Source: Paramecium tetraurelia (taxonomy: Eukaryota; Ciliophora; Oligohymenophorea; Peniculida; Parameciidae). From it: a stretch of DNA of 64,000 nucleotides. Below the pieces are notes generated by a model. That model was not told the origin of the DNA and did no database searches. It saw only the letters and a list, made by a program, of their open reading frames with translations. Position numbers and translations under genes: made by a program. Positions within the stretch are counted from its first letter, which is position 1. Every line of letters begins with the position of its first letter. Below, piece after piece: positions 1 to 11,368 of this stretch. Location of the stretch: assembly GCF_000165425.1 (NCBI RefSeq), contig NW_001799619.1, positions 128,578 to 192,577 on the forward strand. Direction: 5' to 3'.

Positions 1-4
1 TCCT

Positions 5-274
5 TCACTTTGATATTAATTTTGGATTGCAACTATCTAAACGATCTACTATTACTGCTCCTTCTTTATTTTGCTAAGACTATTTGCTCTAATAATTTAC
101 TTTCCATAGATTTGTTTCATTTAATTCCACTTTTTAAGAATCCAGTACAAATCTTCTTTCAATAGAACAGAATTCTCCGATTAGATTGAAATATATTTCA
201 CATAATTCTCTTCTTTTTGGAATCCATTTCCAAAATGAATTTAGACTATCAACCATTAAATGATGTAAATTCAT
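5..274 (-). CDS. C-terminal part of an unrecognised protein (5' end unresolved)
   Basis: Reading the minus strand with TAA/TAG as Gln gives an open frame from an ATG at 274 to a TGA at 5-7, about 89 residues. The sequence looks like ordinary protein: FWKWIPKRREL near the start, then ERRFVLDSQKVELNETNLW, and an end in DSCNPKLISK. The codons just upstream of 274 are also open (LNSVAA) but run into a TGA, so the true start may lie in an upstream exon between about 290 and 540 that I could not join in phase. No family is recognised. A plus-strand frame over the same bases is less convincing and runs into the start of the next gene. Confidence 0.5.
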
Positions 275-638
275 AGCAGCAACTGAATTCAATTAAAATC
301 AAGTTCTATCACCACTAATTGACGAAAAGTGTCAATCAAAAATTGAAGTAAAAATAGAGTCAATTTTATGATTTAAGAATTATATTCAAAAATATTTAGA
401 ATCATGGTTCGCTTGATTTGATTACTTCACTTAACTCCAAAATTTTGTTCAATATATTTCTATCATTCAATCCATTACTATTAAATTAATTTATATCATT
501 AATGAATATGTTTTAATAATAATTTAGAAATCAGAAGTCTAGATTAATAATATAATTTTAAAAGTATACTTTATATTTACACCTATTTTCTTTTTTTCCT
601 TACTAAAAAATATTTACTATAATTTAAATTATTATTAT
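275..638. other. Region with unresolved 5' exon or promoter
   Basis: This AT-rich stretch separates the minus-strand gene ending at 5 from the plus-strand gene starting at 639, so it should contain a divergent promoter. The minus strand holds a short open run near 300-410 (MILNIFEYNSQIIKLTLF) that could be an upstream exon of the left-edge gene. I found no phase-compatible short intron to connect it, so it is left as undetermined. Confidence 0.3.
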
Positions 639-797
639 ATGAGTAAAATGCAGAGTGGAAAAAATGGATTAAATTCTAGAAAACTTGATAAATCAGAATT
701 CTAAGAAAATAAAACTTAAGAAGAATTATTGTAATAATAGCAAAAAGTCTCCAAAGTTATTCAGGGTGCCATTTTAAATAAATAATAATAGAAATGA
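639..797 (+). CDS. Small Gln/Lys-rich protein, tandem copy 1
   Basis: The frame begins MSKMQSGKNGLNSRK at 639 and ends at a TGA at 795-797, giving 52 residues. The second half is rich in Gln and Lys and ends in VSKVIQGAILNKQQQK. Six of its glutamines are spelled TAA or TAG before the final run, so it is invisible under the standard code. The next small gene starts with the same GKNG motif four residues in and has a similar ending, which suggests a tandem duplication. No signal peptide, membrane segment or known domain is visible. Short genes of this size are uncertain without transcript data. Confidence 0.4.
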
Positions 798-871
798 ACT
801 TATTATTTTTTTAAAGTTTATACAATTTTATATATTTATTTTAAATAATTTCATAGAATCTTGCTATGTAA

Positions 872-1069
872 ATGCTCGTAGGAAAGAATGGGGAAATATA
901 TGATGACTTGGCTTATATTCCAAACTATTAAAAGAAAGATAATAAGAAGGATAATAAGAATAGCTAAAAATAAGTTTAATAATAGGCAAATGAGTAGGAC
1001 AAAAAGTAGAATGATTAAGTAAAATAAGTGATAAAGGATGCCATTTAGGACAAAGACAAATAAAAATGA
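872..1069 (+). CDS. Small Asp/Lys/Gln-rich protein, tandem copy 2
   Basis: ATG at 872 opens a 65-residue frame ending at TGA 1067-1069. It starts MLVGKNGEIYDDLAYIPNY, continues with a KKDNKKDNKN repeat and ends VKQVIKDAIQDKDKQK, which matches the end of the neighbouring small protein at about half of 16 positions. The protein is strongly hydrophilic. The hydrophobic frame on the opposite strand at 851-1111 is a shadow produced by Lys/Asn/Gln codons. The gene converges on the giant minus-strand gene with about 83 bp between stop codons. Function unknown. Confidence 0.45.
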
Positions 1070-1152
1070 TATAGGATTAAATACATCATATAATTTTAAC
1101 ATTATATCCATTATGGAATTTTAAATTAATATGTACAAATTAAAATCTTTAT

Positions 1153-4100
1153 TCAATAAAATATAACTGTGCCAGGTTTAACTTCTGGTTATTTTCCTTA
1201 TATCATTTTGATGATCTTTTTATACAGAGTAGTTGCTTAGGATTTGATGTCGAAAATTAATGAAAATAGTAGAATGAAACTAAAACTAGCAATATGAATC
1301 CAGCCAATCATGATGTAATCATCTATTGACAATTCTAGCTACAATCGATAAGCATAAGTCAAAAATAATAAGGTGTTAAAAGCCAACAATGACTCAGCAA
1401 CTAATGTTTTATAGTATTCTTAAATATTTTCAAGTGGTTTCTAGACAAATACATATAGGAGAAACACAGTTTAAACTAATCCTATTGTGATTGTTTATAA
1501 GGGACCGTTTTGTCCCATATAAACAATTAAGAATATAAAAACTTATTTTTTTAATAGCAAAATAGTGTTATATTAAGTAATCCAGATGTTAGAAGAATCT
1601 GCTACTCCTTCAAATAGAGCAGAATATTATTCGATTTTTTTAGTTGTTACTTTCTTTGTGAATGAAAGTTATTTAGTGAACATATAAGTAAAAAATAGTA
1701 GTTACAATGCACAAACAACTAAAGCAGCATAAGAGTTCACTTTGAGTACAGTGTTATCTGTATTAAAATTGTTGAGTTAGATAAATACAGAGAAACTGAT
1801 ATCATAATAATTTGACATTATCATTTTGATAATTGCACTAAAATAAAATGCTTTATAGCTTTTTTTTAAGAGTCTTCTAAAAATATAGATGAATTTAATT
1901 GGGTAATAGCCAAAATTAGCTAGTTGATATGGTCCTAATTAATAAAGAAACAATGTTAAACTTTTGGCAATTACATATCCAGAGAATAAACCCAAAAAGC
2001 AAAAGATTGAACTTTGGAAATTCAAATAGAAGTACCCATTAATTTCATCTTATTTAAATTTATTTGAAGTTTCCACAACATACTACTCTTCTCCATCAGC
2101 AAAATCAAAAAGAGTACTGATTCCTGTGAATTCCATTAATGGTTAAATAGAAATTAGTTTAAAAACTTCAAAATAAATATTAAGATTTGTGGGAAATTGA
2201 ATGTTGATGTACTTTATATAGGATAGATATTGAAGTAAATCCATTAAGTTCCAAAATATTTCAAAAGACCCAGTTATAACACAGAAAGCAGATAAAGTTA
2301 TTAAAAAATAGATGACAATGCTTAAAAATGACTTTGCATTTTAAGAATTGTCTATTTACGATTAGGAAAGTACAATTGGAGTTTGTAATCTGATTTCTTT
2401 TTCATTATCTGGAATAATAATGTAATATTGAGTGACTAAAGCACTTGAGTTAAGTTTAACAATAAGAATAGGATCATCAACATTTTCATAAAACTTAACG
2501 GTTGCTATAGCTTCAATATCATCTACTTAGTCAAATTGAGGAGGCACTCTAAACTCAAAAGTAACTTCGTATTATTCAAATAAGAGATTTGTAATGTTGC
2601 CTTCAAAGTAATGATCAGCAGTGTAGTTTTCATTATATTAAAGCTTCATAGGCTAATTAAAAGTAATAGAAACCATTTCAACACTTTCTGGATTCTGATT
2701 GAGAGAGTTGAGTTTCATATCTGGAGTGATAGAATAAATACATGTGCTGGTTAGAAATTATGTATTTAAGCATACCCAATCAGTTTCAACTTTGCAACTC
2801 TCTGAACAGCCATCTCGATTTTCAAGATTGCCATCATCACAGTCTTCTTCAACAAGAACTCCATCTCCACATAATGATACACAATAGTTATTTTACAGTT
2901 GTCTTCCTTGATCACATAGATTGCATATTCCTTCAATGCAATCAACACAATACTAATCACAAACTAAACTGCAATCTTTGCAAAAACTATCTGTATTCTT
3001 TCCACTATCACATTATTCATTTCCTACGATCAATCCATCTCCACAATATGGAACACAGAGATGATTTTCAATAACCCATCCTAATTCATCACATCTATAA
3101 CACATGCCTTAAATACATTCTCCACAAATTTCTTAACATTAGAAATCACAATCAAAACAGCCATCAAATGGAACTGAATTCCCATCATCACATAATTCAT
3201 ATGGTTTCACAACTATTCCATCACCACACTATGTTGAACAACGTTAATCCAACAGTACCCAACCATTAGTATTGCATTCCTCACAAATCCCTTTATTACA
3301 ATTAGTACACTCTACCTAACATTGATATTCACATTCAAAGCACCCATCATATGGAATATTATTACCATCATCACATTATTCATTATCAACTATTATTGAA
3401 TCTCCACAAACTGGAACACACTTAAAATCTTCTAGTAACCATCCCAATGTATTGCACTCCTAACAGACACCTTAAACACAATCGGTGCATGGTTATTCAC
3501 ATTCATAGTAACATTCAAAACAACCATCATATCTAATATCATTTCCATCATCACAAAATTCATTACCTGCAACTATATTATCTCCACAAATAGGTTCACA
3601 TCTAAAATTGACTTTGCTGATTTACCATCCAATTTTACTACATTTGAAACACATTCCTTCTTGACATATTTCACATTCCTCATCACAAGAGTAATCACAA
3701 TTGTAACACCCATCAAATGCCTCAAAGTTTCCATCATCGCATTTTTCATTCTTAGTAGATAATGAATTACCACAATTTTCAATGCAACCAAAATCTTTAT
3801 TAACATATCCTATCATACAATCATAGCAATGATTGAATTTACAATCCTAACATTCCTCTTAACATTGGAATTGACAATTGTGACATCCATCGAATGGTTA
3901 ATCATTTCCATCATCACATTATTCTTAGTCAACAATTATTCTATCACCACAAATAGGTTAACATTCATAGTTGTCCATTAAATACCCAACTTTACATTAT
4001 TAGCATCCTCCTCTTGTGCATAAAGTACAACTGGATCCACAATTGTATTTACAATTTGAACAAAAGGAATCTAAGATTTATTCATTCTCATCGCATTGTT

Positions 4101-7100
4101 CATTGCCAACAACCAAACCATCTCCACAGATCTCAACACATTTATTATCAACTAAGGTATATCCTATTTCACAATATTAACAAAATCCAAAATCGCACTA
4201 TGAACAATTAAAATCGCATTGAAATACACACTTATTGCAAGAATCATGCATCAATGTATTCTTATCATCACATTATTCATTTCCAACAATAACTTTATCA
4301 CCACATATAGGATAGCAAAGATTATCTGATAAATTTAATTACCAGTTTTACTTACAGAAAATACAATAACCTTTGTAACATACAGAACATGAATCCTAAC
4401 ATTCATATTACTATTAATAGCATCCATCCATAGGAGTGTTATTACCATCATCACAATATTCAGTTTTTGATTTAATCAGACCATCATCCAATGTAATATC
4501 ACATTTATATTCTGATAAATTTAACTCCCATCCAAGAGTATTACATTAATAACATTTTCCATATCTACAATCAGTGCAAGAAGTCTAGCATTTAAATTAA
4601 CATTAATAACATCCATCAAATTCAACAAAATTGTTATCATCACATTCTTCATAAGCTACAACTGAAAAATCTCCACAAATAGGTATGCATTGTTTAGTGG
4701 CTGATACATATGTGAATCCAGGAATGCATTAAAGACAAATTCCATTGGAACAGTATTTACAATATTCAGAACAGTTCAATTAACACATGTCACATCTATC
4801 AAATGGATCATAATTTGAATCATCACATTGTTCAACTCCTGGAACCAGAATTCCATCTCCACAAATAGGTTCACAACTAACTCCAGTCAAATACCAACCA
4901 TTATTTTCATCACATTGATAACAAATGCCAAATACACAGTTGGTACAGTGATCATAACATTCAAATTTACATTCATAACAACCATCAAATGGATAAATAT
5001 TACCATCATCACATTCTTCATTTCCAATAATAATGGAATCTCCACAATTATTAATACATCTATGGATAGATTCAATAAGAATGTAATGGTCTTTACAGTC
5101 ATAACATTCTCCATTTGTGCAATCGTTGCAACTCTCTTGACAAACAAATTTACATTGATGACAACCATCAAATGGATTACTATTGCCATCATCACAATCT
5201 TCTCCGTCTACAACTATCTGATCTCCACAAATAGGATGACATTGTAGATTATATCCATCATCATAATACCCATCAATACATAAACATTAATATTTCTTGA
5301 TTGATCTATAATATTCGGATACACAAGTATAGCATTATGTATTTAAAGATCCAAGACAAGTTTCACAATATCTATTACATGCTTAAATTATAACTATATA
5401 TTATTACATATGCAATTTGTGCCTGACAAATAGGATGAAGGATAACATTAGCATTCTCCTTAGTCTAATAAAAATTTATTAGTATTAGAGAATTCGCATT
5501 TTGTACAAACTGAATCGCTTTAGCATTCTTAACATCCTAATTAAGTGCAGGATTAACAAGAATAAACTTCAGTGGCACTGTTGAAACTTAAGTATTAATT
5601 TGTGTTACAAGATCTTGTCAAACTATATCCAGTGTATCCAGAATCACAATCTGAGATGGCTGGACCATGACATACATTACAAAAAGGAGCACACTTATTT
5701 ATATGATAAAAGTACATAGTGAACAACAACAAAATAATCTGATACATATATAAAAGCATCTTCTGGAGAACCCTAATTAGTATTTCCTGCCAAGACTATG
5801 TCTAATTAAGAGGAAGTATGAGTTTATTCTAAGTAATAATAATGAGCAGTGGTCTCTTTCTTGGAATCTCCTATGTAATTATTGGTCCCTGTATTTGGAT
5901 TTGTTATTTGTGAAGATTGATAGGAATGAATCTTATAGGAAAACCATCCATTCATCTCATCTCCATATGTCACGTTAAGTCTAGAACTTATCTTATAATG
6001 CGGTTTTAACGAGGTAAATGTTTTTTGAAACTTTCCCACTTGCCACACTAAAACACCTCCTAAGACAGATTTTTCAGGGACAAAAGAATAAATTGATCCA
6101 GTAAATGAAGTTTTAATGGTACCAGCCAAATCAGTAAAATTATCAATTATTGATGACACTTACTCAAATGTAGTGTTCATATCATAAAATGCTTTTATCA
6201 AATATCTACTATCTAATAATATAGATATAGATATTACTTGTAATAATATCCTCATAATCCTAACAAGTTCCATTGGCCAACAAAGTGGAGTGAATTGGAC
6301 ATTGATCAACACATGTACCTCTGTATAAATTGAATCCTGAATCACAAATCAAACACCTAGAGTACGTTTCACATGATGTACAGTTACTTTAACATAGACC
6401 ATAATCAATTGTAACATTTTTGAATGCCCAATATTCACTCTATAAAATAGGTATTGCCTGAAACTGAAGAGTAGGAGTAGTTGTGTATGTCTTAAGGACT
6501 GCTTCAATTCTCAATAGGTCGTAGCTATTCCCTGAACAACTCGAACTACTAAACTTATTCAATCTAGCATTCTAAATAGTGTAATTGGTGGCTGTCTTCA
6601 AAATTATAGCTTGTGAATAGGAATCTACTGTTATTCGCAATGACGAACCAGTCTGCCAACCAAACAAATAGAAGGATGCTCTTATTCTTAAGAATGTTAA
6701 CCCTTTATGTTGAGCCAATTTTAAATACATCATTTCATAATTTGAAAATCTGCCAATCACATCATCACTGCCACATTGAGCGAGCTTATTTGTATTGGAC
6801 GGATAAAAAGGATCTAACACATACACCCATGGATCATAGGGTAGAAAGTTGCCATTACTGATAGTAGTTGAAGTGAAATAACTGATCTTTGATTTGATCC
6901 CTAATTAAATTCGAAATCTTACTTGGATCAAACTAACAGTATTTGGAATCATCTGCTAGATAATAATCTCTAGGACATTCTTATACGCAACCTGTCAATA
7001 ATTAAACGTATGAATTGGATTCATCGCACTTACAGATTCCTCCTTGTAATACACCTTAATAGCAGGTTAAGCAATCGTTTATAGTGGCTCCTGAACAAGA

Positions 7101-7697
7101 TGCACATGTAAAATGACAGGTATTTGCATATATTAATATATTTCTTAATCCGACTCTCATTAAATCGTCTTGATAGATATAACAATATGAAACATCAAAC
7201 ACAGACTTCTGGTGATTTATGGCATCCAAAATAATGGTTTTTATTTCTACTCTTGTTTCGTCTAATCCTCCACAGCTACCGCCTCCACAATCGTTTTTAC
7301 ATACTTTGTCATACCTCTATATATTTGATTCTTAATATAATCTAGAAAATATGGTAGTAGTTCCTCCTGAGTCGATTAATGATATTTTAAACTAAGAATT
7401 AGAGCTTGCCTTAGCTCGAATGTAATAGGCATCAGTGATGATTCGAAGCTGAAAATGAGGATAATAAAATTCTTTCTCCATTCTTGTTCGATCATCTTTC
7501 AAACGCATGAAATCCAACTGATTTGTTTAGCATTGTCTTATTGATGATCCCTATACTGAGTTGTCGGTGCAGGTTTTCTTAAATTCCCAACCTTACATGC
7601 CTGATAAATTCTCTGAATAAAATGCACTCTCTATAAGCCTCCATTCTGAATGAGCAATCCGTAATAATAATACTATTGAGAAATGTATGTTCAACAT
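1153..7697 (-). CDS. Giant cysteine-rich surface protein with C-terminal membrane bundle
   Basis: A minus-strand gene of roughly 2,150 codons starting at 7697 and ending at TGA 1153-1155. The N terminus (MLNIHFSIVLLLRIAHSEW) looks like a signal peptide. A soluble region follows, with a cysteine cluster near 7050-7130 (CHFTCASCSGATINDCLTC). Between about 5230 and 2830 there are about 13 copies, each near 60 residues, of a repeat with the signature CDDGN...DGC..C..., the DUF4215/Myxococcus-type cysteine-rich repeat. The last part, from about 2400 to 1150, has several hydrophobic helices, for example SYAALVVCALQLLFFTYMF, and a charged tail ending GTVIFY. One clear intron is 22 nt at about 6905-6926. 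Proteins with this plan are common ciliate surface proteins. Ligand and role are unknown; extracellular repeats with a membrane anchor are inferred. Remaining introns were not all placed. Confidence 0.85.
2831..5230 (-). repeat. About 13 tandem ~180-bp units encoding DUF4215-like Cys repeats
   Basis: On the plus strand the string ccatcatcaca, or a close variant, recurs near 2831, 3181, 3366, 3546, 3731, 3908, 4262, 4446, 4632, 4816, 5002 and 5187, with a diverged unit near 3004. Spacing is close to 180 bp. Read on the minus strand this is the CDDGN core of the cysteine-rich repeat. Units differ in sequence throughout, so these are old protein repeats rather than a recent DNA array. Confidence 0.85.
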
Positions 7698-7763
7698 TAC
7701 TATAACTAATTTGATATATATTTTAGTAAATGAATTTGATCAAGGAAGTTTATTTAATATATT

Positions 7764-8133
7764 ATGTCATCACGTAATGTAATCATACATCTACTGATTG
7801 CATGATTAGCATAATTAGCATTTCATTTTTCATCGAGAATTAACCTACACCATCACCCAATTTCATGTATGTGAGCCTAGAACGATCCTCTTCAATTTAG
7901 TATGATTTTAAGAATCAAGAATTATTAGTCTAAATGCTTAAATGTAATAAAAGTTTTATTACTCCATAATAAGTAATATCGAAAGCTAGAAATTTCTAAA
8001 TATTATATTTTCCAAACTAACAAAGACCATATATATATATTTAAATATTATAAACCATCTATTATATTTATTTAGATAATGTACTCATATTCATTTAGAT
8101 TACTTTGTTGTAGTCGTCGTAGTGATTACTTAG
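7764..8133 (+). CDS. Possible small gene, divergent from the giant surface-protein gene
   Basis: ATG at 7764 starts MSSRN; two candidate short introns (31 and 34 nt) lead into a protein-like run, YDFKNQELLVQMLKCNKSF then ITPQQVISKARNFQIL. The open frame continues to a TGA near 8131-8133, overlapping the 3' end of the minus-strand coiled-coil gene by about 40 bases. The central run is convincing, but the start, introns and stop are all uncertain. No family recognised. The start lies 66 bp from the ATG of the giant minus-strand gene. Confidence 0.35.
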
Positions 8134-9176
8134 CTACCCTAATAATTAAGATATCCATTAAATATACTTTAGTTCCAGCTCCTCCTTATTTTTTAATGTG
8201 ATCCAACTCAGCTTCAGTTAACATTAATTTTTCCTATTAATCGTGAAATTGAGCATTTAAAGCCAAAAATTTATCCTTCCAACTCTTCAACTCCTTTCTA
8301 ACAGTTTCAACTCTTTGTTCAATGATCTCCTCCTATTCATCCTACATACCGTCCATTTCATTATTGAGTTCTTCAATTTGGCCTTCTAATTCCTTTATCT
8401 TTTCATCCTTCTCATGCACTTAATCCTTAAAGAAGTTCAATTAGGATAATAGTTGGGAATTCTCCTATCTATATCTTTCCATTTATAAAATTGAATCCTG
8501 TAATTAACTCTCTAAATCAGATATCCTCTTTAAATAAAGCTTCAATTATTCGGAATCGTCATTGGCTATTAAATTGCTATTGATTGATTTATACCAACAG
8601 GAACTTGAGAAGCAAGCAAAGCCTTCAATCTTTCGATTTCTTTGTCTTGTTATTCAATTTTCTTTTTTAACTCAGCAGTATTATCAGTACAGACATGATT
8701 TTTCAATTACTCTTAAATAACATTATTTTAGATATTACATTTCAATTTTTCCAATTCACTAAGATTGTCATTATACTTTTATAATAAATCTTCATAATCC
8801 TCCTTAGTCTTATACAATTCTAGTTGGAGTTGAGAGATCTGTCTTTCCAAATCTTCAGTGTCTGCACCAGCTCTTAATTCAAGCACAGGTTCTTGGAAAT
8901 AACATTTAAAAATAACCTGGAGCCTAAATAACTGGCTATGGTTTTTGTTTTTAGAGTTCTCTTAATTGCTTTTCAAGGTCCTCGACTTTTTTTCTCCAAA
9001 TGTCATCATACTATTCCAAATCGACCACATGAATTGGTCTTTGCTATAAGTGAACATTTAAATTGATTTAGTACTCTCACAATTTATGGTTATGGTTATT
9101 ACACTTGGATCAGAGATTAATACATAGGTGTTGTTGCGATCAGTGGTACTGATTAAACCGAATAGTTTCTAACCAT
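8091..9176 (-). CDS. Coiled-coil protein
   Basis: The predicted protein is 323 residues: exons sum exactly to 324 codons after removing introns of 31, 25, 29 and 29 nt (the last at 8139-8167). It begins MVRNYSVQSVPLIATTP, followed by a Pro/Gln-rich segment, then almost continuous coiled coil (for example IWRKKVEDLEKQLRELQ and IKELEGQIEELNNEMD), and ends in a threonine-rich tail, GSQVITTTTTKQSK. There is no membrane segment or catalytic motif. The composition suits a cytoskeletal or basal-body component, but that is inference only. Confidence 0.75.
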
Positions 9177-9453
9177 TAATTTTATATTACAAGGGCACCA
9201 AAGGAGCGGGTGATATTTAGACGAATCCAGAATGTCTCATTTAGCAATTAGAGTTTAGAAATAAAATATATTATTAAATATACGTTTTATCAATATCGAA
9301 TATAAGTACTTCTAAGTAATAAATGGATCAAACCCATGGCTATTTGAGTGTTTCCTCATCAACCATAAATTGATTTTTGACCATCCGAATACCTTGATAA
9401 TAATTGGATAATTTTGGTTATTTTTAATAAGAAATATAATTAATTATTAATTA

Positions 9454-10188
9454 ATGGACGCAGACATATTCAGAGAGATGTTTCCTTCAGATTATATCAA
9501 AAGATTTCTGGAGAAAAATGTTAGAATAGACGGGAGATAATTTAAATAGCCCAGATAGATTGTTATTGAATTTGGAGAGGGATTAACTAATTATTAATAT
9601 GCAGATTGCTTTATTTCAGTCAAACACGTAATTAGAGAGATAGAGTTAAAGGAAGTGGATCTAAATTAGTGCATTAGTATTAGTATGTAATGAGACTAAG
9701 GATTATCGATTATTATGGATAATCAGGAGGAATTAAGCAATATAGATAAGGTCAGAATCGAAAAGCATTACCTAAATTAAATATACGATGTCGTACTCCA
9801 GATTGTGGATCCTTAAAGATTGAGAAATCAGAATGGCAAAGTCTAATAAATTGAATTATATATCAGAGTTGCTGGGGCTGATGGATCATTATTGTCCCAT
9901 CTGATCAACTGTGTTTCGTTTTCCTTATAGCAAAGTAAATTTGAGAGATTAAATATCTTAGTTAAACATTTCGAGACTTAAAATTCAATAGTGTACAAGG
10001 AGATCAAATGTTAAACCTTTGCCGTGTTTGAAGATCAAATATTTACAGACCCCTCTGATTTTGAGGAGAAGAATTCTTCAGTTATTTCAGTGATCCACAT
10101 TTAAGGAGATGAGCAGTTCATACTTAAGAAGCACGATGGCAAACCACTGAATTATAATTTAATATAATAAGTTATTTAATTATTTTGA
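9454..10188 (+). CDS. Exosome RNase PH-like subunit (Rrp43/EXOSC8-like)
   Basis: About 236 residues, with one 24-nt intron near 9680-9703. The N terminus, DYIKRFLEKNVRIDGR, matches the opening of eukaryotic Rrp43/Rrp42-type exosome ring subunits. The C-terminal half carries the usual RNase PH-like second half, including GADGSLLSHLINCVSFSL and TFAVFEDQIFTDPSDFEE. These subunits form the catalytically inactive hexameric ring of the 3'-5' RNA exosome in nucleus and cytoplasm. The protein is shorter than human EXOSC8 (276 residues) and the middle of the domain is divergent, so assignment to Rrp43 rather than another ring subunit is tentative. The gene starts about 280 bp from the divergent coiled-coil gene. 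Confidence 0.65.
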
Positions 10189-10292
10189 GTAATTAAAAAA
10201 TTCTTTTTACAAATAAAATAGTATAAAAATGTAAATATTAATCCTGCAAATTTGATTTAATCTTATATATTTATTAATTCAAGAGAGTGATA

Positions 10293-11042
10293 ATGGGAAA
10301 TGAATGTAAACAATGCACAACAGATGTTCAATCTGTGGGTTTTCAATCGTAGCACAATGTCATAACTTAATCCCACCAATATAGTTTTGGAATGAATTGC
10401 ATTGATCATGATCTTAATTTTGAGTACTCCAGCCTTGATGTTCCTACTGTTCCATAATTTGGGTTTGAATAACAAAAAATTAAAGCTGATCTTTTCCCTC
10501 CTCAAGCCTTAAGAGTGGCATCCGAAGATTCAAATATGTCTTTCTTTGACCTTGAAGAAACTGTAGAGTAGCAAATCAACTCACCAAATAACTGCGCTAT
10601 TTAGCTCTAGAAGAATTCAAGTCAAGAGGAAAATTCGATTGTTTAGTATACAACGAAAATGAAATAGACGGCTGGAAGCAATTTGGCAACTTCTTTAGAA
10701 GTCCATATTCAATAATAATAAACATCTCAGAGATCAATTCAGAAATAAAGATAACTATTTTGGGATTCCAGAACAGTAAATAAGGAATTACAATAAAATA
10801 AAAAAGCAAACTAAACCTTCATATCTTAATTAGAATACTTTGATTAATTGTGTTCCTCAAGGAAAGAAAAAACTATGGTTTACATCCCATTAGAGTTGAA
10901 TAAGAATAGAGACAATAAGAAACAAATGAAGCAAAGTGAAAAAAATTTAAATCTTAATTAAAAAATATAGGATGAATTTCTTCAATAGAAAATTAATGAA
11001 CATTACAACATATAGTAAAGTAAATTTCCTAATTGTGAGTGA
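10293..11042 (+). CDS. Putative dually acylated protein of unknown function
   Basis: An intronless frame of 249 residues with several TAA/TAG glutamines. It starts MGNECKQC, with Gly2 and Cys5/Cys8 placed as in N-myristoylated and palmitoylated proteins, so membrane attachment is likely. The rest is hydrophilic, rich in Gln, Ser and Asn, with no recognised domain (for example SSLDVPTVPQFGF near residue 45). It lies 330 bp upstream of an N-myristoyltransferase gene. Its 3' end overlaps that of a minus-strand gene by about 60 bases. The acylation is inferred from the N-terminal pattern only. Confidence 0.6.
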
Positions 11043-11320
11043 CAATCCTTTGAATTTAAATACAGAATGATATATATAACTAAAACAATTACATAAAGAA
11101 TCAATTATATACTACTTTATTTTAAGAATTATCTTTACACAATTCCATCCAGCATTAAATTCTAGATGATATACATTTTTTAGATAATGTCATTATTGGT
11201 ATTCTAAACATCATTTATAATCAATTCTTTCTCAGGGTATTGGAAAAATTTCTTCATTTTATTAATTAATTTAGATATATCCCAGTAATTAGCTATTATT
11301 TTTTCCTTAAATTTTATCAT
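10982..11320 (-). CDS. Small tail-anchored membrane protein
   Basis: A minus-strand frame of about 112 residues starts MIKFKEKIIANYWDISKLI at 11320. A soluble helical region follows, including INDVQNTNNDIIQKMYIIQN, then a strong hydrophobic segment, LILYVIVLVIYIILYL, near the C terminus. This is the plan of a tail-anchored protein, possibly SNARE-like, but no SNARE zero-layer residue can be assigned. The frame closes at TGA 10982-10984, inside the last 60 bases of the convergent plus-strand gene. A missed intron near the end could remove this overlap. Confidence 0.5.
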
Positions 11321-11368
11321 ATAAATTGCGAGTGATATGATTAAATTATATTTAAATTTTTATAAATA

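Noticed and set aside
235-642. Plus-strand frame starting MNLDYQPLNDV
   Set aside because: It overlaps the start codon of the next plus-strand gene, and the minus strand over 5-274 gives a better protein with a clean stop.
851-1111. Hydrophobic 86-residue minus-strand frame resembling a membrane protein
   Set aside because: It is antisense to a Lys/Asn/Gln-rich plus-strand gene (872-1069); AAA/AAT/TAA codons always give Phe/Ile/Leu in the opposite frame.
2831-5230. Regular ~180-bp repeats resembling an array such as CRISPR or a satellite
   Set aside because: The units encode cysteine-rich protein repeats in frame, differ in sequence, and lack identical direct repeats with unique spacers.
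5824-6345. Two short minus-strand frames read as separate genes
   Set aside because: They are parts of the single giant cysteine-rich gene, split by TAA/TAG glutamine codons and short introns.
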